Source: VFKI01 sp033762075 (GTDB lineage Bacteria > Pseudomonadota > Gammaproteobacteria > DSM-16500). From it: a DNA stretch of 46,344 nucleotides. The translations under genes were made by a program, and so were the position numbers. The notes below the pieces were generated by a model that saw nothing but the letters and a program-made list of their open reading frames with translations, had not been told where the DNA came from and did not search any database. The DNA lies in assembly GCA_033762075.1 (NCBI GenBank), contig JANRLY010000043.1:1-46344 (forward strand), given 5' to 3'. Below are positions 16,083 through 23,747 of the stretch, one piece after another (the first letter of the stretch is position 1; each line of letters opens with the position of its first letter).

Positions 16083-16514
16083 CTACTCTACTGAACACAA
16101 AATTTCGCCGCCAAGCTTGCGGGATTTAGCTGTTGCACCAGTCATCACACCTTCAGAGGTTGAAACAATCACGATACCTAAACCTGATGTGACAACAGGT
16201 AAGTCATTCACGCCTCTATAGACACGCATACTTGGCTTGCTAATACGTTTAATTTTTTGAATAACAGGTTTACCTTGGTAATATTTCAGTTCAACTGCTA
16301 ATGAACTCTTGCCTGTTTTTGTTGCTTTACGTTTGCCTTTTGCAGCAACAGTTTCTTCTGAAACTTCGAAACTATTGATATAGCCTTCTTGTTGTAAGAC
16401 ATTCAAAATCGCTTTTTTTAATTGCGATGCAGGCAAACTTATATTTGTTTCGCCAACTGCCTGCGCATTACGAATGCGAGTCAGCATATCAGCGATAGGA
16501 TCTTGCATTGACAT
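16083..16514 (-). CDS. rpsH: 30S ribosomal protein S8, with Lys-rich insertion
   Basis: S8 is a central-domain 16S rRNA binder and, in E. coli, the translational repressor of the spc operon. The 143 residues start MSMQDPIADMLTRIRNAQ and end KSRKLGGEILCSVE, both diagnostic. Compared with the usual 130 residues there are about 13 extra, a Lys-rich stretch near 55-70 (VAAKGKRKATKTGKSS) between the two domains. The ATG at 16514 lies eight bases after GAGG. A repeat-derived spacer of about 220 bases separates it from rpsN. Confidence 0.96.
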   Translation of the reverse strand: MSMQDPIADMLTRIRNAQAVGETNISLPASQLKKAILNVLQQEGYINSFEVSEETVAAKGKRKATKTGKSSLAVELKYYQGKPVIQKIKRISKPSMRVYRGVNDLPVVTSGLGIVIVSTSEGVMTGATAKSRKLGGEILCSVE

Positions 16515-16548
16515 TCTCAATTCCTCTAACCATTCATGTCTTTGTCGA

Positions 16549-16650
16549 AGACGCTCATATTTTGGTGCTCGTGAGCCTAGTGAAGGACTTTCAATAATGC
16601 TACTTCGCAGCTATATTTTAAGATCTTTCGCCAGCCTCAGAATGACACTA
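16549..16650. repeat. Decayed palindromic repeats inside the spc block
   Basis: The rpsN-rpsH spacer contains CGCTCATATTTTGGTGCT (from about 16550), which resembles one end of the 117-bp hairpin element in the rRNA spacer. It is followed by an imperfect inverted pair, GAGCCTAGTGAAGGACTTT and AAGATCTTTCGCCAGCCTC, then AGAATGACA. The pattern is that of degraded REP-like palindromes. The spacer has no credible coding frame. Confidence 0.5.
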
Positions 16651-16732
16651 AATCTGAACGCATAGTGTTACATTAAATTCCGTAAATATTTACAATCAAT
16701 TCTTATTCTCTAAACGTAAATAAAGCTAAATC

Positions 16733-17038
16733 CTACCAACTTGCTTTACGCATGCCTGGAACATGACGACTCATAACGGCTTTACGCATATGAATACGGC
16801 ACAATCCTGTTAAACGATTAAATGCTCTTGAACGTCCACAAAGCGCGCATCTGTGACGTTGACGTGATCGACTTGAGTCACGTGGCAACTTTAATAAAGC
16901 GGTTTGTGCAGCTGCACGTTCGTCATCTGAGGCTGTAATGCTACAAATGATTTCTTGTAATTGCTTACGCTTTTCACCGTAACGACGAAATAATTTCATC
17001 CTGCGCTTTTCACGCTCTACCATTGAGGTCTTTGCCAT
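16733..17038 (-). CDS. rpsN: 30S ribosomal protein S14 (long form with zinc-type Cys motif)
   Basis: S14 lies in the 30S head. The 101-residue length and N-terminal domain (REKRRMKLFRRYGEKRKQL) are those of the long form. The C-terminal domain reads RCALCGRSRAFNRLTGLCRI, with Cys64, Cys67, Cys80 and His83 spaced like the zinc site of the short C+ form. Long S14 proteins of gammaproteobacteria usually lack these cysteines. It sits five bases after rplE. Confidence 0.95.
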   Translation of the reverse strand: MAKTSMVEREKRRMKLFRRYGEKRKQLQEIICSITASDDERAAAQTALLKLPRDSSRSRQRHRCALCGRSRAFNRLTGLCRIHMRKAVMSRHVPGMRKASW

Positions 17039-17043
17039 AAGTG

Positions 17044-17595
17044 TTAGCCCGCTTCTTTTTCTCTAAAAGGAAAACTAAATGCCTCTAATAATGCTCTCGC
17101 TTCTTGATCATTCACTGCCGAAGTCGTGATGCAAATATCTAAGCCCCTAAGTGCGTCGATTTTATCGTACTCAATTTCTGGAAAAACAATTTGTTCTTTG
17201 AAACCTAAGCTATAGTTACCACGACCGTCAAAAGATTTAATACTTAATCCACGAAAATCTCTCACGCGCGGTAAAGCAACAGTGATAAGTCTATCCAAAA
17301 ATTCATACATTCTTTTGCCGCGAAGTGTTACTTTACAACCTATCGGCCAGCCTTCCCTCACTTTGAAGCCTGCAATAGATTTGCGTGACAAAGTAACAAC
17401 TGGTTTTTGACCAGCAATTTTCTCAAGGTCAGCGACACCAGACTCAACGATTTTTTTATTATCCACTGCTTCGCCAAGACCCATATTTAAAGTGATCTTT
17501 GTTACTTTTGGCGCTTGCATAACAGAAGAATAGTTAAAGCGTTTAACGAGATCTTTGACTATTTGTTTACGATAAAGTTCCTGTAATCGTGCCAT
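17044..17595 (-). CDS. rplE: 50S ribosomal protein L5
   Basis: L5 binds 5S rRNA and bridges to S13 and the P-site tRNA. The 183 residues carry the family signatures VTKITLNMGLGEAV and FDGRGNYSLGFKEQIVFPEI. It follows rplX and precedes rpsN. The order rplN-rplX-rplE-rpsN is conserved. Confidence 0.97.
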   Translation of the reverse strand: MARLQELYRKQIVKDLVKRFNYSSVMQAPKVTKITLNMGLGEAVDNKKIVESGVADLEKIAGQKPVVTLSRKSIAGFKVREGWPIGCKVTLRGKRMYEFLDRLITVALPRVRDFRGLSIKSFDGRGNYSLGFKEQIVFPEIEYDKIDALRGLDICITTSAVNDQEARALLEAFSFPFREKEAG

Positions 17596-17611
17596 CTCAA
17601 TTCACCTGTAA

Positions 17612-17932
17612 TTACACATCAACGAGTTCGTTACTACCTTTGTAGAAACGAACAAGATTGCCGTTATCTTGTTTTTTAATTCCAACGCGACGCCCTTTAC
17701 CTGAGGTAGGATCGTAGAGCATGACGTTAGATCTATCAATTGGCATAACCTTAAGGAGAATGCCGCCTTTTTCTTCCATATGAGGATTCGGTTTAACGTG
17801 CTTTTTAGCTGCGTTAATGCCTTCGACAAGCAGTTTTTTGCCGCCTTTCAGCACTGCCTGAACGGTACCTCTTTTGCTTTTACTTTTACCTGCGATGACT
17901 ATCACTTCATCGCCTTTCTTAATCTTTTTCAT
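17612..17932 (-). CDS. rplX: 50S ribosomal protein L24
   Basis: L24 is an assembly-initiator protein for the 50S subunit. The 106 residues open with a KOW motif (MKKIKKGDEVIVIAGKSKSK then RGTVQAVL) and contain KHVKPNPHMEEKGGI, a strong family signature. It lies between rplN and rplE. Confidence 0.96.
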   Translation of the reverse strand: MKKIKKGDEVIVIAGKSKSKRGTVQAVLKGGKKLLVEGINAAKKHVKPNPHMEEKGGILLKVMPIDRSNVMLYDPTSGKGRRVGIKKQDNGNLVRFYKGSNELVDV

Positions 17933-17957
17933 TGAAAGAATCTCACTTACAGAAAAT

Positions 17958-18326
17958 TCATAATACTTCAGGCGCTAATGAAATAATCTTCATGAAGTTT
18001 TCACCACGAAGCTCGCGTGTCACTGGCCCGAAAATACGTGTACCCACTGGTTGCATCTGTGCATTGAGTAGTACAACTGCATTTTCATCGAAGCGAATAA
18101 GTGAGCCATCAATACGTCTGACGCCTTTACGCGTACGGACGATGACAGCATTCATCACTTCACCCTTTTTAACTTTACTTCTAGGGATAGCTTCTTTAAT
18201 GCTAACCTTAATTACGTCCCCGATATCAGCATACCGACGACGTGAGCCGCCAAGTACCTTGATACACATTACTCGACGGGCACCACTATTGTCTGCTACT
18301 TCTAGCATTGTCTGTGTCTGAATCAT
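17958..18326 (-). CDS. rplN: 50S ribosomal protein L14
   Basis: L14 is a beta-barrel 23S rRNA binder at the subunit interface. The 122 residues from ATG 18326 start MIQTQTMLEVADNSGARRVM, the expected N-terminus; an open frame extends four codons upstream but without support. The conserved RFDENAVVLLNAQMQPVGTR and RELRGENFMKIISLAPEVL are present. It opens the spc block, after a spacer of 82 bases downstream of rpsQ. Confidence 0.97.
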   Translation of the reverse strand: MIQTQTMLEVADNSGARRVMCIKVLGGSRRRYADIGDVIKVSIKEAIPRSKVKKGEVMNAVIVRTRKGVRRIDGSLIRFDENAVVLLNAQMQPVGTRIFGPVTRELRGENFMKIISLAPEVL

Positions 18327-18408
18327 GCAACACCCCAAATACAGCGGAAAACCCGGGCGCCAATACTACCACGTTTAAGTTAGAAATAAACGCACCCAGG
18401 TAAAAATA

Positions 18409-18705
18409 TTATTCTGCAACAGGAAGATCTTGTGTGTGATGATCTACCACTCGCACCAACGTCCAACTTTTGTTTTTCGAAATCGGTTTGCACATTTGAA
18501 TTTCGACGGTATCTCCTTCTGAGGAAAGACCTTCTGCATCGTGCGCATAAAGTTTTGAAAAACGTGTAATGAACTTACCATAAATTGGGTGCCTAACTTT
18601 ACGCTTTACACGCACAATAATAGTAGAGTTCATTTTTTTACTGCTTACGACTGTCCCGGTCATTAGGGTACGTCGAGGTGACTTTTGTGTCTGTGTAGCC
18701 GTCAT
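18409..18705 (-). CDS. rpsQ: 30S ribosomal protein S17
   Basis: S17 binds the 5' domain of 16S rRNA. The 98 residues include an N-terminal extension of about a dozen residues rich in Thr/Gln/Lys, then the OB-fold core (RTLMTGTVVSSKKMNSTIIV and RVKRKVRHPIYGKFI) and GDTVEIQMCKPISKNKSW. The start overlaps the rpmC stop (ATGA). It is the last gene of the S10 block. Confidence 0.95.
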   Translation of the reverse strand: MTATQTQKSPRRTLMTGTVVSSKKMNSTIIVRVKRKVRHPIYGKFITRFSKLYAHDAEGLSSEGDTVEIQMCKPISKNKSWTLVRVVDHHTQDLPVAE

Positions 18706-18899
18706 GATGACCCACCCTCCATTTCAGTCAATACTGTTTTGATTCTTGCAATATCTTTTTTCAATTGGCGAAAAAGATGGGTTTTCATTTTAGACTGAAA
18801 ATTACGTTGCATACGCAAAACAAAAAGTTGTTTTGCTAACGCTACACATTCTGTCTGTAATTCATTCGCTTTTTTAGCTCTTAAGTCGCTTGCTTTCAT
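18702..18899 (-). CDS. rpmC: 50S ribosomal protein L29
   Basis: The 65-residue helical protein sits at the exit of the peptide tunnel. It starts MKASDLRAKKANELQTE and contains LRMQRNFQ, typical of L29. ATG 18899 shares its A with the rplP stop (TGATG); a GTG one codon upstream is a less likely start. The rplP-rpmC-rpsQ order is conserved. Confidence 0.93.
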   Translation of the reverse strand: MKASDLRAKKANELQTECVALAKQLFVLRMQRNFQSKMKTHLFRQLKKDIARIKTVLTEMEGGSS

Positions 18900-19312
18900 C
18901 ACATAATCGTCCGTACTTCAAAAACTGTTTTGACAGGAAGCTTATCTGCTGCGAGTCTGAGGGCCTGACGTGCTAATTCTTCAGTAACACCTTCGATTTC
19001 GAACATCATGCGACCCGGCTGAATTTGTGCAACCCAATATTCAACGTTACCCTTCCCACTTCCCATACGTACTTCTAAAGGTTTTTTAGAAATAGGCTTG
19101 TCTGGGAAAATGCGAATCCAAATTTTGCCACCACGCTTAATGTGACGTGACATTGCACGTCGTGCTGCTTCGATTTGCCTTGCTGTCACTCGGCCTGTTT
19201 CAACGGATTTTAAGCCGTATTCTCCAAAGCTTACACGGTTACCACGTGTTGCTACACCGCGATTACGCATTTTAAATTGCTTACGGTATTTTGTTCTGGC
19301 TGGTTGCATCAT
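18899..19312 (-). CDS. rplP: 50S ribosomal protein L16
   Basis: L16 organises the A-site side of the 50S subunit. The 137 residues begin MMQPARTKYRKQFKMRNRG, matching the family start MLQP, so the first of two adjacent ATGs is used. The core contains GKIWIRIFPDKPISKKPLEV and RMGSGKGNVEYWVA. The start overlaps the rpsC stop by four bases. Confidence 0.97.
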   Translation of the reverse strand: MMQPARTKYRKQFKMRNRGVATRGNRVSFGEYGLKSVETGRVTARQIEAARRAMSRHIKRGGKIWIRIFPDKPISKKPLEVRMGSGKGNVEYWVAQIQPGRMMFEIEGVTEELARQALRLAADKLPVKTVFEVRTIM

Positions 19313-20007
19313 GACTGTTTATCTCCTCGCGCTGCTGGTGTTTTTTCTTGCGGCGCGTCAGCTGGTGGTTGTTCTCTATCACCAATGACTTCACCCTTGA
19401 AGATCCAGACTTTAACGCCAATCACACCATAAGTTGTGAAAGCTTCTGCAGTACCATAATCAATGTCAGCGCGCAGCGTATGCAAAGGAACTCTGCCTTC
19501 TCTATACCACTCGCTACGTGCAATTTCAGCACCGCCTAAGCGACCAGCAACACAAATCTTGATCCCTTTTGCACCCTGACGCATCGCAGTTGTCACTGCA
19601 CGCTTCATGGCTCGTCTAAACATCACACGTTTCTCAAGTTGTTGTGCAACTGTTTCAGCAACTAATTTAGAGTCCAGTTCAGGCTTGCGCACTTCTTCGA
19701 TGGCCACATGAACCGGCACACCTAAAATTTTATTAATTTCGTCACGCAATGTTTCGACGTCACGACCGCTTTTACCGATAATTAAACCTGGTCGCGCAGT
19801 ATGAATCGTAATACGAGCATTTTTAGCAGGACGATCAATTTGAATTTTGCTAATACCTGCTGCCATTAATTTCTTTTGTAAATAATCACGAATTTTGATG
19901 TCAGCATATAAAGTTGCTGCGAAATCACGTGAATTTGCGTACCAACGTGAATCCCAGTCATGCACGATGCCTAGTCGTATTCCCATTGGGTTTACTTTTT
20001 GTCCCAT
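19309..20007 (-). CDS. rpsC: 30S ribosomal protein S3
   Basis: S3 helps form the mRNA entry channel and acts in mRNA unwinding. The 232 residues begin MGQKVNPMGIRLGIVHDWDS. A KH domain is seen with PGLIIGKSGRDVETLRDEI, and the C-terminal domain with GCVAGRLGGAEIAR-like KICVAGRLGGAEIARSEWYR. The tail is Pro/Ala/Gln-rich. Its ATG shares a base with the rplV stop (TAATG). Confidence 0.97.
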   Translation of the reverse strand: MGQKVNPMGIRLGIVHDWDSRWYANSRDFAATLYADIKIRDYLQKKLMAAGISKIQIDRPAKNARITIHTARPGLIIGKSGRDVETLRDEINKILGVPVHVAIEEVRKPELDSKLVAETVAQQLEKRVMFRRAMKRAVTTAMRQGAKGIKICVAGRLGGAEIARSEWYREGRVPLHTLRADIDYGTAEAFTTYGVIGVKVWIFKGEVIGDREQPPADAPQEKTPAARGDKQS

Positions 20008-20351
20008 TAGCTAGTCCTCTCGTCAGAAACAACAACCGTGACATGACAGGTTGGTTTAAGTATGCGGCAACCACGACCTTTTGCTCTCGCATGCATACGC
20101 TTAAATGTTGAACCTTGGTCTGCGAACACAGTTTTAATTTTAAGCTCGTCTATATCAGCTCCGTTGTTATGTTCAGCATTGGCAACAGCAGACTCGACAA
20201 CCTTTCTCAGAATGAGTGCTGCTTTCTTTTTCACGCTGAAACGTAAAATATCGAGAGCGCCTTCGACAGATTTGCCTCGAATCTGATCGCAAAGCAATCT
20301 ACACTTCTGTGCAGATAATCTCGCGTATTTCATTGTTGCTGTGATTTCCAT
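20007..20351 (-). CDS. rplV: 50S ribosomal protein L22
   Basis: L22 extends a loop into the peptide exit tunnel at the constriction. The 114 residues show the loop and tip segment ADQGSTFKRMHARAKGRGCR, consistent with the family. The N-terminus is MEITATMKYARLSAQKCRLL. The tunnel-loop sequence is continuous, with no deletion of the kind known to give macrolide resistance. It lies between rpsS and rpsC. Confidence 0.96.
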   Translation of the reverse strand: MEITATMKYARLSAQKCRLLCDQIRGKSVEGALDILRFSVKKKAALILRKVVESAVANAEHNNGADIDELKIKTVFADQGSTFKRMHARAKGRGCRILKPTCHVTVVVSDERTS

Positions 20352-20405
20352 TACTTTCCTCCAACAGATGCAAGTGTTGTGACTTGCAAGCTGACTTAGT
20401 TATCG

Positions 20406-20690
20406 TTATTTCTTTTCTTCTTTCGCCTTTCTATCACCAGAATGGCCTTTAAAGGTGCGTGTTGCAGCAAACTCACCTAACTTATGGCCTACCATGTTTT
20501 CAGTCACAAGAATCGGCACATGTAATCTGCCATTGTGAACAGCGATTGTGAGACCGACCATTTCTGGCAGAATGACAGAGCGTCTTGACCATGTCTTAAT
20601 TGGGCGTCTGTTGCCTGCTTTAACCGCTTCCTCAATTTTTTTCATGAGGTGCATGTCGACAAATGGTCCTTTCTTTACTGAACGTGGCAC
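20406..20690 (-). CDS. rpsS: 30S ribosomal protein S19
   Basis: S19 pairs with S13 in the 30S head. The 94 residues start MPRSVKKGPFVDMHLMKKIE and contain RRSVILPEMVGLTIAVHNGR and VGHKLGEFAATRTFKGHSGD, the standard signatures. It lies between rplB and rplV. Confidence 0.97.
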   Translation of the reverse strand: MPRSVKKGPFVDMHLMKKIEEAVKAGNRRPIKTWSRRSVILPEMVGLTIAVHNGRLHVPILVTENMVGHKLGEFAATRTFKGHSGDRKAKEEKK

Positions 20691-20735
20691 GTTGGTATCC
20701 TCAATTCAATTTCTCAACTGTTATTAACCTAATAT

Positions 20736-21566
20736 CTATTTTTGCTTAGTTCTCGCTTTCACAATAAAGCGCGTTGTACGTTTATTTTTACGTGTCTTGT
20801 AACCCTTAGTTGGAACACCTGTTGGGCTAACTGGATGTCTCCCACCTGATGTTTTACCTTCACCACCACCATGTGGATGGTCGATTGGATTCATCGCTAC
20901 ACCACGTACTGTCGGTCTAACACCACGGTGTCTAGAAGCTCCCGCCTTACCTAAAGAACGTAAGTTATTTTCCGGGTTACTGACTTCACCAATGGTTGCA
21001 CGACACTCAACAGGCACTTTACGCATTTCACCTGAACGTAAACGAAGCGTTGCATAAACCCCTTCGCGAGCAACAAGCTGTACTGATGTACCAGCGCTTC
21101 TGCAAAGTTGAGCACCTTTACCTGGCTTCATTTCAATGCAATGTACTGTCGAACCCACTGGGATATTAGCCAGCGGTAAGCAATTGCCTGGCTTGATAGC
21201 TGCTGAAACGCCAGAGTTAATTTCATCGCCTGCTTTAAGACCATTCGCCGCAATAATATAACGACGCTCGCCATCCTTATATAAAACGAGTGCGATATGC
21301 GCACTGCGGTTAGGATCATATTCGAGACGTTCGATGATGCCTGGAATACCGTCTTTATTACGTTTAAAGTCAATAATGCGATAGTGTTGCTTATGCCCAC
21401 CGCCAATATGACGGCAAGTAATACGACCTTCGTTGTTGCGTCCACCTGTACGTTTTTTAGTCGTCAGCAATGGAGCATGTGGTCGCCCTTTATATAATTC
21501 GGGATTAACAACCTTTATGACAAAGCGCTGCCCAGGCGAAGTCGGTTTTAGTTTTTCCAGTGCCAT
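20736..21566 (-). CDS. rplB: 50S ribosomal protein L2
   Basis: L2 is a core protein near the peptidyl-transferase centre and is needed for subunit association. The 276 residues include GRITCRHIGGGHKQHYRIID and the highly conserved NPIDHPHGGGEGKTSGGRHP loop, whose histidine has been linked to peptidyl transfer. A spacer of 148 bases precedes it, longer than other gaps in the S10 block, with a candidate internal promoter. Confidence 0.98.
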   Translation of the reverse strand: MALEKLKPTSPGQRFVIKVVNPELYKGRPHAPLLTTKKRTGGRNNEGRITCRHIGGGHKQHYRIIDFKRNKDGIPGIIERLEYDPNRSAHIALVLYKDGERRYIIAANGLKAGDEINSGVSAAIKPGNCLPLANIPVGSTVHCIEMKPGKGAQLCRSAGTSVQLVAREGVYATLRLRSGEMRKVPVECRATIGEVSNPENNLRSLGKAGASRHRGVRPTVRGVAMNPIDHPHGGGEGKTSGGRHPVSPTGVPTKGYKTRKNKRTTRFIVKARTKQK

Positions 21567-21632
21567 AATTTCCTCAGTGTCTTTCTCTTCGATTAAATCC
21601 TAATGATTTAACGCTTACTCTCAAAACGCGCC

Positions 21633-21660
21633 ATTATATAGCAGTGGCGTTAAATTCCAA
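21633..21660 (-). promoter_or_regulatory. Candidate internal promoter in the S10 block, before rplB
   Basis: TTGGAA (21655-21660) and a perfect TATAAT (21633-21638) are 16 bases apart in the unusually long rplW-rplB spacer. The -10 is partly embedded in a TGGCG...CGCCA-like dyad (CGCCATTATATAGCAGTGGCG on the plus strand is imperfect). Confidence 0.35.
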
Positions 21661-21714
21661 GCTAAAAATGTAAATATCCAGTTGTTTTTTGCAAGTGCTT
21701 AACGTGTAAGGTAA

Positions 21715-22014
21715 CTATGCTTGAAAACCGCTGAAATCTATTTGTTCACCACTCTTTAATGTGACGTATGCTTTCTTCCATGCCTTAGAACGTCCTTGGA
21801 TTTGTCCAAAGCGTTTAGGTTTACTTTTGACATTGACAACACGCACACGATTCACTTTAGTGTTGAACATAAGCTCTACTGCTTTACGTATGTTATCTTT
21901 TGTTGCTTCTTTTACAACTGAAAAGGCATAGGTTGAATCAGCGCCTGTTGAGCGCATGGTTTTTTCAGTGGTAATCGGCGCAATCAATAAATGCATTAAA
22001 CTTTCTTGACTCAT
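21715..22014 (-). CDS. rplW: 50S ribosomal protein L23
   Basis: L23 sits at the tunnel exit and docks trigger factor and SRP. The 99 residues show LLIAPITTEKTMRSTGADST and VNRVRVVNVKSKPKRFGQIQ, both typical. The start overlaps the rplD stop by four bases. The gene is followed by 148 bases before rplB. Confidence 0.96.
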   Translation of the reverse strand: MSQESLMHLLIAPITTEKTMRSTGADSTYAFSVVKEATKDNIRKAVELMFNTKVNRVRVVNVKSKPKRFGQIQGRSKAWKKAYVTLKSGEQIDFSGFQA

Positions 22015-22625
22015 GCTAGCATCTCCTGAATTTGTTTCATCGCTGGCACTGTGACAATGACTTTGTCGGCTTTGATTAATGCAACAGGATCTAAAGCCAT
22101 CACATCACGCACATCGACATTGGGAAGATTTCTAGCAGAAAGATAAAGGTTTTCACCAACAGCTTCGCTGATCAATAAAAATGAATGGTCACCCGCAAGA
22201 ATATCTTTTGCTTTTGTTAAAAATGCTTTGGTTTTCGGTGTTTCCACTTCGAATGCATCCACAATATGTAAGCGATCTTGGCGGATTAATTCCGAAAAAA
22301 TTGCTCGCAATGCGCCACGATACATTTTTTTATTGACCTTTTGTTCGTAGCTACGTGGTTTAGCGGCGAAAACAACACCACCTTTTCTCCATAACGGACT
22401 TCTGATTGTTCCAGCACGTGCGCGTCCTGTGCCTTTTTGGCGAAAGGGTTTAATACCACCACCTCTCACTTCAGAGCGTGTTTTTTGTGCGTGAGTTCCT
22501 GCGCGCGCTGCTGACAGATAAGCTGTTACGACTTGGTGAACAAGTGGACCGTTAAATTCAGTGGCGAATATAGCGTCTGGTAATTCTAATTTACCCTTTT
22601 GGGAGCCTGTATAGTTGAGTTCCAT
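22011..22625 (-). CDS. rplD: 50S ribosomal protein L4
   Basis: L4 extends a loop into the exit tunnel opposite L22; in E. coli it also represses its own S10 operon. The 204 residues contain the tunnel-loop region RGGGIKPFRQKGTGRARAGT followed by RSPLWRKGGVVFA, intact. Its ATG shares a base with the rplC stop (TAATG). Confidence 0.97.
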   Translation of the reverse strand: MELNYTGSQKGKLELPDAIFATEFNGPLVHQVVTAYLSAARAGTHAQKTRSEVRGGGIKPFRQKGTGRARAGTIRSPLWRKGGVVFAAKPRSYEQKVNKKMYRGALRAIFSELIRQDRLHIVDAFEVETPKTKAFLTKAKDILAGDHSFLLISEAVGENLYLSARNLPNVDVRDVMALDPVALIKADKVIVTVPAMKQIQEMLA

Positions 22626-23287
22626 TAGCTTTTACCCCCATCTGTTTGTTTTGCTTTCACTGCAGGCTTAACGATAACATCGACGCCGGGCGCACCAGGT
22701 ACACCACCGTAGACCATGACAAGATTACGTTCTAAATCAATTCGAACAATCTTTTGTAACTGGACTGTACGCTGAGCATTCCCTAAGTGGCCTGACATTT
22801 TTTTACCTTTAAAAACTTTACCAGGCGACTGTCTTTGACCGATAGAACCGGGAACACGATGAGAAAGCGAGTTACCATGAGTAGCATCTTGGCCAGCAAA
22901 ATGGTGACGTTTGATGGTACCTGCAAAGCCTTTACCACGCGTCACAGCAGTCACATCGACCATTTGATCAGTTGTAAAGCGGCTCAAAGTGATTTCAGAG
23001 CCGACTGCGATATCCTTGAGCTCATCATGCTGAACTCTAAATTCCCAGAGGCCTCGACCAGGTTCAATACCTGCTTTGCCATAATGTCCCGCTAAAGGAC
23101 GTGCTACTTTTGAGCGTTTACGCGCACCCGTTGTGACTTGAATAGCTGTATAACCATCTGTTTCAAGATTTTTAACTTGAGTCACTTTATTGGGTAAAAC
23201 TTCAATGACTGTTACAGGCACTGAGAGCCCATCTTCCATAAAGATGCGTGTCATTCCGCATTTTCGACCAACTAAACCTATTGCCAT
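22625..23287 (-). CDS. rplC: 50S ribosomal protein L3
   Basis: L3 is an early assembly protein reaching the peptidyl-transferase centre. ATG 23287 gives MAIGLVGRKCGMTRIFMEDG, the expected start, nine bases after GAGG; a nine-codon upstream extension is rejected. The 220 residues include VTRGKGFAGTIKRHHFAGQD and the GSIGQRQSPGKVFKGKKMSG loop whose glutamine is methylated by PrmB in E. coli. Confidence 0.97.
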   Translation of the reverse strand: MAIGLVGRKCGMTRIFMEDGLSVPVTVIEVLPNKVTQVKNLETDGYTAIQVTTGARKRSKVARPLAGHYGKAGIEPGRGLWEFRVQHDELKDIAVGSEITLSRFTTDQMVDVTAVTRGKGFAGTIKRHHFAGQDATHGNSLSHRVPGSIGQRQSPGKVFKGKKMSGHLGNAQRTVQLQKIVRIDLERNLVMVYGGVPGAPGVDVIVKPAVKAKQTDGGKS

Positions 23288-23338
23288 AATATTTGCCTCA
23301 AATTGCCGGCTCATTTGTAAAATTTTAAAGAGCTTTCT

Positions 23339-23671
23339 CTATTTCTCTACATCCACACTGATTTGAACATCGACGCCTGCTGCAAGATCTAGCTTCATCA
23401 ATGCATCAATTGTCTTATCTGTGGGTTGATTAATGTCTACAACACGTTTGTGAGTGCGGATTTCGTATTGATCTCTCGCATCTTTATCAACGTGTGGTGA
23501 CACAAGCACAGTATATCTTTCGATCTGTGTTGGAAGAGGTATAGGGCCCTTCACTTGAGCACCTGTTCGCTTCGCTGTATCAACAATTTCTTTTGTTGAA
23601 CGATCAATCAATCTATGATCGAACGCTTTAAGACGAATACGAATCCTCTGATTTTTTCTTCCGACTGCCAT
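23339..23671 (-). CDS. rpsJ: 30S ribosomal protein S10 (NusE)
   Basis: S10 lies in the 30S head and, as NusE, joins NusB in antitermination and couples NusG to the ribosome. The 110 residues have a few extra at the N-terminus before NQRIRIRLKAFDHRLIDRST; the GPIPLPTQIERYTVLVSPHV segment is diagnostic. It opens the S10 block directly after tuf. Confidence 0.97.
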   Translation of the reverse strand: MAVGRKNQRIRIRLKAFDHRLIDRSTKEIVDTAKRTGAQVKGPIPLPTQIERYTVLVSPHVDKDARDQYEIRTHKRVVDINQPTDKTIDALMKLDLAAGVDVQISVDVEK

Positions 23672-23688
23672 AAATAAATACCCCTCGA

Positions 23689-23723
23689 AAATGAGATGCT
23701 TTAAACTTTAAAACATCTCATTT
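23689..23723 (-). terminator. Hairpin between tuf and rpsJ
   Basis: AATGAGATGCTTTAAA pairs with TTTAAAACATCTCATT over about 14 bases with a two-base centre. On the minus strand it is followed by ATTTTCG, a short U-rich tail. It may attenuate transcription or mark the tuf/S10 operon border. Confidence 0.5.
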
Positions 23724-23747
23724 CGCATAGATCATCGATTTTGAAAA

